Below are positions 1 to 5,784 of a DNA stretch of 11,106 nucleotides, one piece after another. This DNA comes from Microbulbifer pacificus (GTDB taxonomy: Bacteria > Pseudomonadota > Gammaproteobacteria > Pseudomonadales > Cellvibrionaceae). The position numbers were made by a program, and so were the translations under genes. Below the pieces are notes generated by a model. That model was given only the letters and a program-made list of their open reading frames with translations, did not search any database and was not told the origin of the DNA. The stretch lies in the NCBI RefSeq assembly GCF_002959965.1, contig NZ_PREV01000002.1, forward strand, positions 1-11,106, written 5' to 3'. Every line of letters starts with the position of its first letter. Within the stretch, counting starts at the first letter, position 1.

Positions 1-2705
1 AAAATATAATTCTTCGCATCTCGTTGTTGGCCAACAATTTCTTGAAGAGTATCACGTCTTTCTCGGTCTTTCTCGTTAAGGACACCGTTTTTTTCTAATT
101 TCACATCAAGTTCAGCTAGTTCTTGTTGGTTCTTATCCAGCGTTTCATCAAGTTGTGCAAGACCTTTTTCTCCCTCTTCGTTAATTCCAGCTTGTTTTAA
201 GATGATGTTAGCCATTTCTTGATTGATGGCATCAACCTTTTCAAGTTTTTCTTCTTCTGCCAAAATGCTATTTTGAACTTCTTCTAAAGCATCTTGTCTT
301 TTTTGAATTTCTTCTCCAACATCCTCGTTTAGCGCTGATTGAAGAACACCCATTTCTCTAAATATTTCATTTCGTTCCTCTTGAGATAAGTTACCGTTGT
401 AATAAAGATCGGATAGTTCTGCTTCTTTTTCCCAAATCTCTTCTTGGCTCATTTTTTGGGCATCTAGTAATAATTGCAAGTCTTCCTTTTTACGTACTTC
501 TTCTTCTTGCAATTCTGCAAGGTCTATTCTGATTTGTTTTTCGTTCTCTAGTTGTTTTGCTCTTTCGGCTTCTAATTCAATTCGAGATGATTCATAAAGA
601 CTGTCAATATATTTACGGACTTCATCCGTATTTTCCGCAAACTTATTTCCTGTTTCGGAAACAGACGTTTGTATTTCTGGTGCTTGAGAAATAATATTAT
701 CATTTGCATCCCACAATTTTTTTAATTCATCTTTAGATAATCCACTTTTCTTCGCTAAATTATCATATTGCTTTTGCAACTCATTTATTTCCCCAGGATT
801 ACTCGATTCAGAAATACGCTTATTCAAGTCATTTAATGTGGCTAGTTCATCATTGCTAATTTTAGCCTTATCCGATAACTTATCGAATGTTTCTGCGCTT
901 TTTTCTAATCCTTCAGCTTGATCATGTAAAGAGTTCGCAACGTCTAAATTGACTTCTTCAAGCTCTTTTGATTCTTTTACCGCATCTATAACCGCTAATG
1001 TAACTCCTGCTATACCAGCAATAGCTAATCCTGCAACTCCTGCTTTACCTAAAATTGCTAGTTTACCAGCTGTACCTTTTCCACTAGCTACACCAATGCT
1101 TTTAGATAATGCACCCATGCCTTGCATGAGGAATCCCGTTCCTACAGTTAATTGACCAAAGATACTCAGCACTGGACCCGCTGCAGCTGCCAATAATCCA
1201 AACTTAATAATATTTTGTTGCGCTTCTGGGCTAAGGTTGGCAAACCATCGGGTAACATCTTTCAAAACCTCAACCGTATCTTCTAAGGCAGGCTTTAAGT
1301 TTTGATATGTCTCAATGAATAGATCCTCTACCATAGAACGTAATTCTTTTAAACTTCCTGCAAGATTATCTTGCATTGTATCGGCCATATCACCAGCTAC
1401 ACCATCGGATTCTTGTATAGCTTTGGTAAGCTTTTTATAATCATCTTCGGATGCATTAACAACTGCTAAAGCACCAGACATAGCCTCTTTACCAAATATA
1501 GTCGCTGCAGCAGCTGCTTGTTGATCTTTGGATAATCCCCCTAGGCTTGTTCGTAAATCGCCCATTATATCATCAAACGAGCGCATTTCTCCCTCGCCAT
1601 CGGTTATGGAGATACCTAGCTTATCCATTTCTTTCTTCATGGCATTGGTTGGTTTAGTTAAGTTGGTCATCATGGTACGTAGTGCAGTCCCGGCTTTCTC
1701 ACCTTTAATACCAGCATTGGCCATTAAACCAATCGCTTTTGATGTATCTTCAATAGAATAACCTAACGCTCCTGCAACTGGTGCAGCATATTTAAATGCA
1801 TTACCTAAACCATTAACGTCTGTATTGGCATTAGAAGATGCAGCTGCTAAAACATCGGCCATCCTTGCGCTATCTCCTGCAGCTAGTCCAAATGCAGTTA
1901 AACCATCTGTTACAATGTCGGATACTGCTCCTAGATCTTCACCAGATGCAGCTGCTAAATCCATAACACCGGAAATACCATCCATCATTTGAGTGGCATC
2001 CCAACCAGCTAAAGACATGTAATAAAAAGCGTCACTAGCTTCTTTTGCACTGAAAACGGTTGTTGAACCCATCTCTCGTGCTTTTGCTTCAAGTTTTCCC
2101 ATTTCATCAGCACTAGCTCCAGAAACAGCACCAACTTTAGACATACCAGATTCAAAGTCCATACCGGTTTTAATAGCTAACCCACCAACAACAGATAATG
2201 GCATGGTTACATTTCTATTTAAACTACTACCAACATTCTTCATACCTGTTCCAACGTTGATTAACTTACCACCAGTATTATCTAAAGCATCACCAAATTT
2301 AGTCCAGTTGGAATTAGCAATACGTTGTTGTTCTTTCATACGTTCTAATTCATCCGTTGCATTATTAACGTATCGTTCCAGATTGTTTAAAGCTGCAGAT
2401 TGATTGTTATATTCTCTTGCTGCCTTTTCAGCTTCAACGGATCCTTCGCCATGTTCCTTTACCATCTTTTCATAGCTTGTCTTTGCTTTATCCGTAATAG
2501 CCCGTTGTAATTCTAGTTTTTTATTAAGACCTTTTAGCCTGGTTTCATACTTACCGACCGATTTATCGCCACGATCAAATGCAGACATATTAGCTTTCAT
2601 TTCACTGTTGACTGTTTTTAAAGAGGATTTCAAATCCGTTAATCCAGAATTAACTTTCATAGTTTCCAGATCTATTTCAATGGACATACCTTCAATTCTT
2701 TGCAT
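1..2705 (-). CDS. Tail tape measure protein, TP901 family (C-terminus cut by window edge)
   Basis: This gene encodes the tail tape measure protein, which sets tail length by acting as the ruler around which tail-tube subunits polymerise and is later ejected with the DNA. The frame is open from ATG at 2705 to the left edge, giving 901 codons without a stop. AAAGGAGG lies six bases before the ATG. Residues about 20-130 are charged and helical. Residues about 150-480 form the TP901-type core, including the family signature with MSLAGW ending at residue 235 and a following DLAAASGEDLGAVSDIVTDG segment. Residues about 495-573 are a glycine/alanine-rich hydrophobic stretch that could be membrane-active. 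From about 575 onward the protein is Lys/Glu/Gln-rich and probably coiled coil, still continuing at the edge. It lies directly after the gpG/gpGT chaperone genes, the canonical position. The family call is confident. Full length and any C-terminal peptidase domain cannot be seen. Confidence 0.95.
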   Translation of the reverse strand, partial: MQRIEGMSIEIDLETMKVNSGLTDLKSSLKTVNSEMKANMSAFDRGDKSVGKYETRLKGLNKKLELQRAITDKAKTSYEKMVKEHGEGSVEAEKAAREYNNQSAALNNLERYVNNATDELERMKEQQRIANSNWTKFGDALDNTGGKLINVGTGMKNVGSSLNRNVTMPLSVVGGLAIKTGMDFESGMSKVGAVSGASADEMGKLEAKAREMGSTTVFSAKEASDAFYYMSLAGWDATQMMDGISGVMDLAAASGEDLGAVSDIVTDGLTAFGLAAGDSARMADVLAAASSNANTDVNGLGNAFKYAAPVAGALGYSIEDTSKAIGLMANAGIKGEKAGTALRTMMTNLTKPTNAMKKEMDKLGISITDGEGEMRSFDDIMGDLRTSLGGLSKDQQAAAAATIFGKEAMSGALAVVNASEDDYKKLTKAIQESDGVAGDMADTMQDNLAGSLKELRSMVEDLFIETYQNLKPALEDTVEVLKDVTRWFANLSPEAQQNIIKFGLLAAAAGPVLSIFGQLTVGTGFLMQGMGALSKSIGVASGKGTAGKLAILGKAGVAGLAIAGIAGVTLAVIDAVKESKELEEVNLDVANSLHDQAEGLEKSAETFDKLSDKAKISNDELATLNDLNKRISESSNPGEINELQKQYDNLAKKSGLSKDELKKLWDANDNIISQAPEIQTSVSETGNKFAENTDEVRKYIDSLYESSRIELEAERAKQLENEKQIRIDLAELQEEEVRKKEDLQLLLDAQKMSQEEIWEKEAELSDLYYNGNLSQEERNEIFREMGVLQSALNEDVGEEIQKRQDALEEVQNSILAEEEKLEKVDAINQEMANIILKQAGINEEGEKGLAQLDETLDKNQQELAELDVKLEKNGVLNEKDRERRDTLQEIVGQQRDAKNYI

Positions 2706-2720
2706 GGTTTACCTCCTTTC

Positions 2721-2769
2721 TAAAAAAATAAAAAAATCCTTATCCGCCAAATGCGGCGATTAAGGATTT
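2721..2769 (-). terminator. Terminator-like hairpin between gpGT and the tape measure gene
   Basis: Read on the minus strand, AAATCCTTA (2769-2761) pairs with TAAGGATTT (2742-2734). An inner four-base GC pairing (2758-2755 with 2748-2745) closes a small loop across a 2x2 internal mismatch. Two runs of seven T follow, separated by a single A (2736-2722). The gpGT stop codon TAA (2742-2740) lies in the 3' arm, and the tape measure ribosome binding site starts immediately after the T-run. The shape is that of an intrinsic terminator. Because the essential tape measure gene lies just downstream, it must be leaky or antiterminated, or it may serve as an RNA processing or stability element. Confidence 0.75.
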
Positions 2770-3287
2770 CTCTTGTTTTGGTTTTGTTTCATCTCTCATT
2801 AATTCCGTAACATAGGAAAGTGGCATGTCTAATATTTCGTTTATGTCTTTGCCACTCTTCATAAAATCAAGGATGAGCTTATCCATGTATTCTGCTTGCT
2901 TGGCGATAGAAAAATCCTCATCCGTTAATTTTTCTTCGCCTGGAAGTTTTTTGTTTCAGCACTTTGTTGCCCTTGCGCGACAAATATTAGTTGTTGTTCT
3001 AATACTTCTTTACCACCAGGACCATGCAATCTTTCATACAGATCATCTTTGGTAAACTTACCACCATATATTTCGTTAGCAACAAAGTCTGCCATTTTAT
3101 CAAATTTGTCAATTTCACTAATATCAACATCTTCAACTAATTCGTTATATAGCTGTATTGCATCCCTTGATACTCTTAACGGTAAAAAAGCAGGAGTCCA
3201 ATATTTTTCCATTTCGACTTCTCCACCATTTGCAACTTCCTCTGGGTTTTTAACAAGTTCCATCATATTTCTTACTAATTCAGCCAT
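2740..3287 (-). CDS. Tail assembly chaperone gpGT, made by -1 ribosomal frameshift (182 aa)
   Basis: This is the extended form of the tail assembly chaperone. In lambda and many other siphoviruses, gpG and gpGT together coat the tape measure protein and recruit tail-tube subunits. Translation starts at ATG 3287. At A AAA AAC (2952-2946) ribosomes can slip back one base. The -1 frame then reads LPGEEKLTDEDFSIAKQ onward and stays open for 68 more codons, ending SLIAAFGG and TAA at 2742-2740. The heptamer is in the correct phase (ACA AAA AAC in the zero frame). The extension has an ordinary phage-protein composition and runs exactly to the next gene. Its position between the tail-tube genes and the tape measure gene is where this frameshift is conserved. 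I see only a weak four-base stem (CTTC/GAAG) just downstream as a possible stimulator. The product is inferred from sequence layout; frameshift efficiency is unknown. Confidence 0.88.
2925..3287 (-). CDS. Tail assembly chaperone gpG (zero-frame product, 120 aa)
   Basis: This is the shorter, zero-frame product of the tail chaperone gene. It acts in the cytoplasm during tail assembly and is not expected in the virion. The ATG at 3287 follows AAAGGAG with nine bases of spacing. The 120-residue protein is predicted mainly helical and acidic, with a central YWTPAFLPLRVSRDAIQLYNEL segment typical of Firmicutes phage chaperones of this kind (family recognised by pattern and position). It ends KNFQAKKN with TAA at 2927-2925, only seven codons after the slippery heptamer. 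The distance from start to slip site is 114 codons. Upstream it is separated from the HeH-domain gene by a terminator-like hairpin. Most ribosomes are expected to stop here, with a minority continuing into gpGT. Confidence 0.9.
   Translation of the reverse strand: MAELVRNMMELVKNPEEVANGGEVEMEKYWTPAFLPLRVSRDAIQLYNELVEDVDISEIDKFDKMADFVANEIYGGKFTKDDLYERLHGPGGKEVLEQQLIFVAQGQQSAETKNFQAKKN
2946..2952 (-). promoter_or_regulatory. Programmed -1 frameshift slippery site A AAA AAC
   Basis: The minus strand reads A AAA AAC, a textbook X XXY YYZ heptamer in phase with the gpG reading frame (codons ACA, AAA, AAC). After a one-base backward slip the two tRNAs re-pair on AAA AAA, and the next codon is CTT in the gpT frame. 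That frame stays open to 2740. Near the site I see only a weak CTTC/GAAG hairpin and no obvious Shine-Dalgarno stimulator at the usual distance. Confidence 0.88.
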
Positions 3288-3306
3288 AATAATATTCTCC
3301 TTTCAT

Positions 3307-3338
3307 AAAGAAAAAGAGCAGGGAATTAATCCTGCTCT
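3307..3338 (-). terminator. Terminator-like hairpin between the HeH-domain gene and gpG
   Basis: On the minus strand AGAGCAGG (3338-3331) pairs perfectly with CCTGCTCT (3322-3315) around an eight-base loop, followed by TTTTT-C-TTT (3315-3307). The stop codon of the HeH-domain gene (TAA, 3328-3326) lies in the loop. The gpG ribosome binding site (AAAGGAG) begins within a few bases of the T-run. The perfect GC-containing 8-bp stem makes this the cleanest of the three hairpins. Confidence 0.82.
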
Positions 3339-3682
3339 CTAATCAAAACTCTATTTCGTTTATTCTTAATGCTTGATAATTCTTTGATTCGTTCTTCTTC
3401 AACATCTTTATTTTCTTTGCGCGGAAAAGGATCGCCTTTAAAATAAACAAACCCATTGTCTTCTAAATCTTTGAAGTCATGGACAACGACATATCGCTTA
3501 GGTTTAGCCTCTTCCTTCGTTTCGTTGTTTTCCTCTTCTGCAGATGTATCAGGTTCGCTTGACTTTTTTCCCTGCTCTCCATTCAAGAGTTTAAGAAGCT
3601 CGTCCTGTTTCATGTTGCTTTTATACTCAATATTTTTTTCTTCCAACTGCTTTTTGATTTCTGGAATTGTTAGTTTACTCAT
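3326..3682 (-). CDS. Small HeH/LEM-domain phage protein
   Basis: This 118-residue protein is of uncertain role in the head-tail or tail module. Residues about 3-35 (KLTIPEIKKQLEEKNIEY, then a KQDELLKLL helix) match the HeH/LEM-like helix-extension-helix fold, a small nucleic-acid- or protein-binding motif found at the start of some phage structural proteins. Residues about 38-60 are an acidic low-complexity linker. Residues 62-117 form a separate basic domain (RYVVVHDFKDLEDNG, ERIKELSS, VLIRE) that I have seen as a stand-alone small phage protein but cannot name. The start is ATG 3682, preceded by GGAGGGAG; longer in-frame starts would run into the upstream gene. One base separates it from the stop of the major tail protein gene, so the two are probably coupled. 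Such domains are more usual next to head genes, so a tail role is inferred from position only. Confidence 0.75.
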   Translation of the reverse strand: MSKLTIPEIKKQLEEKNIEYKSNMKQDELLKLLNGEQGKKSSEPDTSAEEENNETKEEAKPKRYVVVHDFKDLEDNGFVYFKGDPFPRKENKDVEEERIKELSSIKNKRNRVLIREQD

Positions 3683-3683
3683 A

Positions 3684-4292
3684 TTAAGCTCCCTCCGGTT
3701 CTGTTGGTGTGCCTGCATCAGGGTGTGGTACACCAAAAATCTTTATGAATAAAGCATCCCGATTTGTCGTTTCTCCTGGTTCATCATACGCAAATAACGC
3801 TGACTTTTCTTCGTCGAATCCTTCAACAGTTCGATCCATAAATTGTGCTGCTATTTCCTCAGAAGAAAATTCGGTGCTTTCTCCTTTTGAATTGGCTGTC
3901 ACATTTGGACGTGTAAACATCCCTTTTGGTAATCCAACATATTCGCGGGATCCATCCTGGAATGTCTTCGTGAAGATAACACCTACATATGGTGGGCTAT
4001 CGTTGCTACTTGTTGCTGTAATACCTTCTATCACTTCCCACCCAAGCAATTTTTGTTTATCTTCCAGCGGTATCTTATGAAATCCTGCAGTTATAGAAAT
4101 GTCTCCACTATTAATCGCCATTTCAGCAGTAATGTTATCGCCATGTGCTCTCACCGGTTCCTGTGGCATTTCAACAGTTATGGTCTGCAAGAATTTTACT
4201 CTTTCCACTGTTTCTGCAACAGTACCATCACCGATTATTCCATAGTAAAATCCATCTACACCTGTAGAAGATTTATAATTTTTTTCTGGCAT
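3684..4292 (-). CDS. Major tail protein (tail tube subunit), phi13-like family
   Basis: This is the tail-tube subunit, which polymerises as stacked rings around the tape measure. The product is 202 residues from ATG 4292. A GTG at 4301 is in frame, but it sits inside the AAGGAGTG ribosome binding site, and ATG 4292 has eight-base spacing. The N-terminal segment (STGVDGFYYG), the following beta-rich region and a GVIFTKTFQDGSREYVGLPKG segment resemble the phi13-type major tail proteins of Firmicutes siphoviruses. A run rich in Glu and Asp follows near residues 135-180. The C-terminus is a short Pro/Thr/Glu tail ending TPTEPEGA, identical in its last eight residues to the major capsid protein encoded at 5785-6966. 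The gene lies between the tail terminator gene and the chaperone, as expected. It is bounded upstream by a terminator-like hairpin. Confidence 0.88.
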   Translation of the reverse strand: MPEKNYKSSTGVDGFYYGIIGDGTVAETVERVKFLQTITVEMPQEPVRAHGDNITAEMAINSGDISITAGFHKIPLEDKQKLLGWEVIEGITATSSNDSPPYVGVIFTKTFQDGSREYVGLPKGMFTRPNVTANSKGESTEFSSEEIAAQFMDRTVEGFDEEKSALFAYDEPGETTNRDALFIKIFGVPHPDAGTPTEPEGA

Positions 4293-4313
4293 TTGATTCA
4301 CTCCTTATTTGTA

Positions 4314-4342
4314 ATAAAAAAAGACAGCCTATAAGCTGTCAA
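4314..4342 (-). promoter_or_regulatory. Possible sigma-A-type promoter overlapping the hairpin upstream of the major tail protein gene
   Basis: The minus strand carries a perfect TTGACA (4342-4337). Seventeen bases later comes TTTTAT (4319-4314), which matches four of six -10 positions but lacks the important second-position A. A start from here would give a short leader containing the AAGGAG of the major tail protein gene. The -35 box partly forms the 5' arm of the hairpin at 4316-4340, so it may be chance. This is a weak call. Confidence 0.25.
4316..4340 (-). terminator. Terminator-like hairpin between the tail terminator gene and the major tail protein gene
   Basis: On the minus strand GACAGC (4340-4335) pairs with GCTGTC (4328-4323) around a six-base loop holding the stop codon TAG (4331-4329) of the upstream gene. 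Seven T follow (4322-4316). The ribosome binding site of the major tail protein gene begins about ten bases further on. The stem is only six pairs, but it is perfect and half GC. Confidence 0.72.
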
Positions 4343-4718
4343 AGTCTTCTCGATATAATTTACCTCGATACCTTCTGGCATCTCGAAAAACAACATTATC
4401 GAATTCCTGTGGTCCCGAGTTTTGATTAAACCCAAATTCATTCCACATAACATCACGTATCTTATTGGCAATTGCAATTGATTTCTTTCTATCTCTTGTC
4501 CATACATCAATTTGTATTAGACAATCGAACTTTATCCAAGTGTCGTCCGCAAAATCACTAGGAGTAGGCACATCTATTGGATCAATAACAATAAAAGGGT
4601 TATCAACATCAGCAGACTTTGGATATTCATATGACTTAATCCTGTCTTCTTTTCCTGCTTGTTCATAGATAAAAGGATCCGCAATTAAGGTTTCGTAAAC
4701 TAAATTCATAATGTCCAT
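4329..4718 (-). CDS. Probable tail terminator / tail completion protein (DUF806-like)
   Basis: The likely role is capping the tail tube at the head-proximal end, forming the joint with the head-closure protein. The 129-residue protein has the form seen in small siphovirus tail components of the DUF806 / tail terminator type. An N-terminal helix (MNLVYETLIAD) is followed by a segment stating position and value limits (ADVDNPFIVIDPI), a strand-rich core (KFDCLIQIDVWTRD), a KSIAIANKIRDVMW helix, and a C-terminal RRYRGKLYRED strand. That arrangement, a VWT/VWS strand followed by a helix, is typical of tail terminators. ATG 4718 directly abuts the TAA of the upstream gene (TAAATG), with AGAAGG about seven bases before it. 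An alternative ATG lies at 4709. Family assignment is by pattern and by its place just before the major tail protein gene, so the exact family name is tentative. Confidence 0.75.
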   Translation of the reverse strand: MDIMNLVYETLIADPFIYEQAGKEDRIKSYEYPKSADVDNPFIVIDPIDVPTPSDFADDTWIKFDCLIQIDVWTRDRKKSIAIANKIRDVMWNEFGFNQNSGPQEFDNVVFRDARRYRGKLYREDFDSL

Positions 4719-5111
4719 TTACAAGCCTTCTTTCAACGCATTACGTACTGCCTGGCGAAATGCTTTTTCACTGTTTTTCGTTGATCTAGCAACTGCACCT
4801 TTACCTCTTGGACTTGGATTTTTAACCGTTCCCCACTCATTCAAGTGAATAATGCGATAACGACCTTTTGGACCTTTCCAGTGAACAATAACAGTGCGAA
4901 CACCGTTTATTGTTTCTGGCCCTTTTAATGTGATTTCTTCTATACTTCCGCCTGTATCTCGAAAACTCTCAAACTCGGACTTCAGCGTTCTTTCAAACTC
5001 TTTTGCTGCATCCATTAGTGCTTTATCGCTGATTCGTTGCATAGCCTGTTCTCCAAGCTTTTGTTCCAGTTGATTGAGCGTCTTATCTAATCCCCGCATT
5101 CTTACACTCAC
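4719..5111 (-). CDS. HK97 gp10-like head-tail joining / tail completion protein
   Basis: This is a 130-residue protein of the HK97 gp10-like family, small neck or tail-completion proteins needed to join head and tail. The N-terminal part is helical (residues about 8-50). The core (residues about 72-95) has VRTVIVHWKGPKGRYRIIH followed by LNEWGT, the hallmark His/Glu/Gly-Thr segment of the family. A PRGKGAV stretch and a C-terminal helix (KAFRQAVRNALKEGL) follow. The start is GTG at 5111, eight bases after GGGAGG. It overlaps the stop of the previous gene in a GTGA arrangement that implies translational coupling. An internal ATG at 5099 is less well placed. The gene order (connector, head closure, gp10-like, tail terminator, tail tube) supports the assignment. 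Confidence 0.87.
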   Translation of the reverse strand: MSVRMRGLDKTLNQLEQKLGEQAMQRISDKALMDAAKEFERTLKSEFESFRDTGGSIEEITLKGPETINGVRTVIVHWKGPKGRYRIIHLNEWGTVKNPSPRGKGAVARSTKNSEKAFRQAVRNALKEGL

Positions 5112-5476
5112 TTCTCAAACCTCCCAACAATACTAATAAAATCCTTTTGTTGAAGGTCTGGAAGTACATCTTTAACGTTATATTTCATGTCCTTATAGTA
5201 AGGATGATCAATAGATAGATAGTGTTTATCGGTAGGGATATAGTCAGCGTGCGGATCTCGAATAGTTACTGTCACATCTGATACAGTACCGTTTGTTTTA
5301 GCACGTTCAAGATCTTTTAACCAAACTTTATCAACCTTTGCCATGCATTCATACAAAACTTTCTTCTCTTGTTCTCCAGGATCTAGACCCGGTTTTGGTG
5401 CATACTCATAAAAAGTGACTGGTGTACGTAGTTCTCCCGAATGGATACGAGGTGGTTTATATTCAAATTTCCTCAA
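5108..5476 (-). CDS. Phage head closure / head-tail adaptor protein (SPP1 gp16-like)
   Basis: The protein closes the connector beneath the portal and forms the interface for tail docking. The sequence has the layout of the head-tail joining family. It opens with a basic N-terminus (IHSGELRTPVTFYEY, the usual 'R...V.f' opening). A KVLYECMAKVDKVW strand then comes before a helix. The block VSDVTVTIRDPHADYIPTDKHYLSID matches the family's TVRY...I....I..D pattern, and the sequence ends IVGRFEK. The start is uncertain. AAGAAGG overlaps a GTG at 5485, and in-frame TTG codons follow at 5479 and 5476. TTG 5476, eight bases after AAGG, has the best spacing and gives 122 residues. The gene's beginning overlaps the end of the connector gene, and its end overlaps the gp10-like gene, so expression is probably coupled. 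Confidence 0.82.
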   Translation of the reverse strand: MRKFEYKPPRIHSGELRTPVTFYEYAPKPGLDPGEQEKKVLYECMAKVDKVWLKDLERAKTNGTVSDVTVTIRDPHADYIPTDKHYLSIDHPYYKDMKYNVKDVLPDLQQKDFISIVGRFEK

Positions 5477-5768
5477 CAAAATCACCTTCTTTTGAAAGAG
5501 CCATATCTAATCCTAACCCAACAATAGCGCTCAAAAAATTGTCGTCGAAATACTCGACCGCATCATTATAAGCATATCGAGTTCGTTCCAATACAAGTTC
5601 TTTTGCCCTCTTATCGATATTGCTTTCTCCCTCGAGCCTAAACTCTCCGCACTTATCTTCCACAAATGCAATAGAAAAGGACAACAACTCTTTTAAATTG
5701 TCATCCTCAGTATCATGGGATATATGCATTCGATTTTTAAATTCGTTTAATAGATCATCAGTGACCAA
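5463..5768 (-). CDS. Head-tail connector protein (gp6-like DNA packaging / adaptor)
   Basis: This small all-helical adaptor forms a ring beneath the portal and helps retain packaged DNA. The 101-residue product begins VTDDLLNEFKNRMHISHDTEDD, the typical opening of the HK97 gp6-like connector family, in which a short helix is followed by an acidic turn. The remainder is helical: LKELLSFSIAFVEDKCGEF, then KRAKELVLERTRYAYNDAVEYFDDNF, then a last helix with GLGLDMALSKEG. The open frame reaches back into the capsid gene, so start choice matters. GGGAG (about 5780-5776) is eight bases before TTG 5768, and family members start at this point. GTG 5777 lies within the Shine-Dalgarno itself. This leaves 16 bases after the capsid stop. 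A rare TTG start would tune synthesis down relative to the capsid protein. Confidence 0.83.
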   Translation of the reverse strand: MVTDDLLNEFKNRMHISHDTEDDNLKELLSFSIAFVEDKCGEFRLEGESNIDKRAKELVLERTRYAYNDAVEYFDDNFLSAIVGLGLDMALSKEGDFVEEI

Positions 5769-5784
5769 GTCGATCACTCCCAAC

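Noticed and set aside
949..2403. Plus-strand open frames in the left 2.7 kb (949-1155, 1528-1761, 2203-2403)
   Set aside because: They are opposite the continuous minus-strand tape measure frame, which has clear TP901-type motifs across the whole stretch.
3049..3752. Plus-strand open frames opposite the chaperone and HeH-domain genes (3049-3342 and 3456-3752)
   Set aside because: They are antisense to convincing minus-strand genes, have no good ribosome binding site, and read as low-complexity Ser/Leu/Phe mirror translations.
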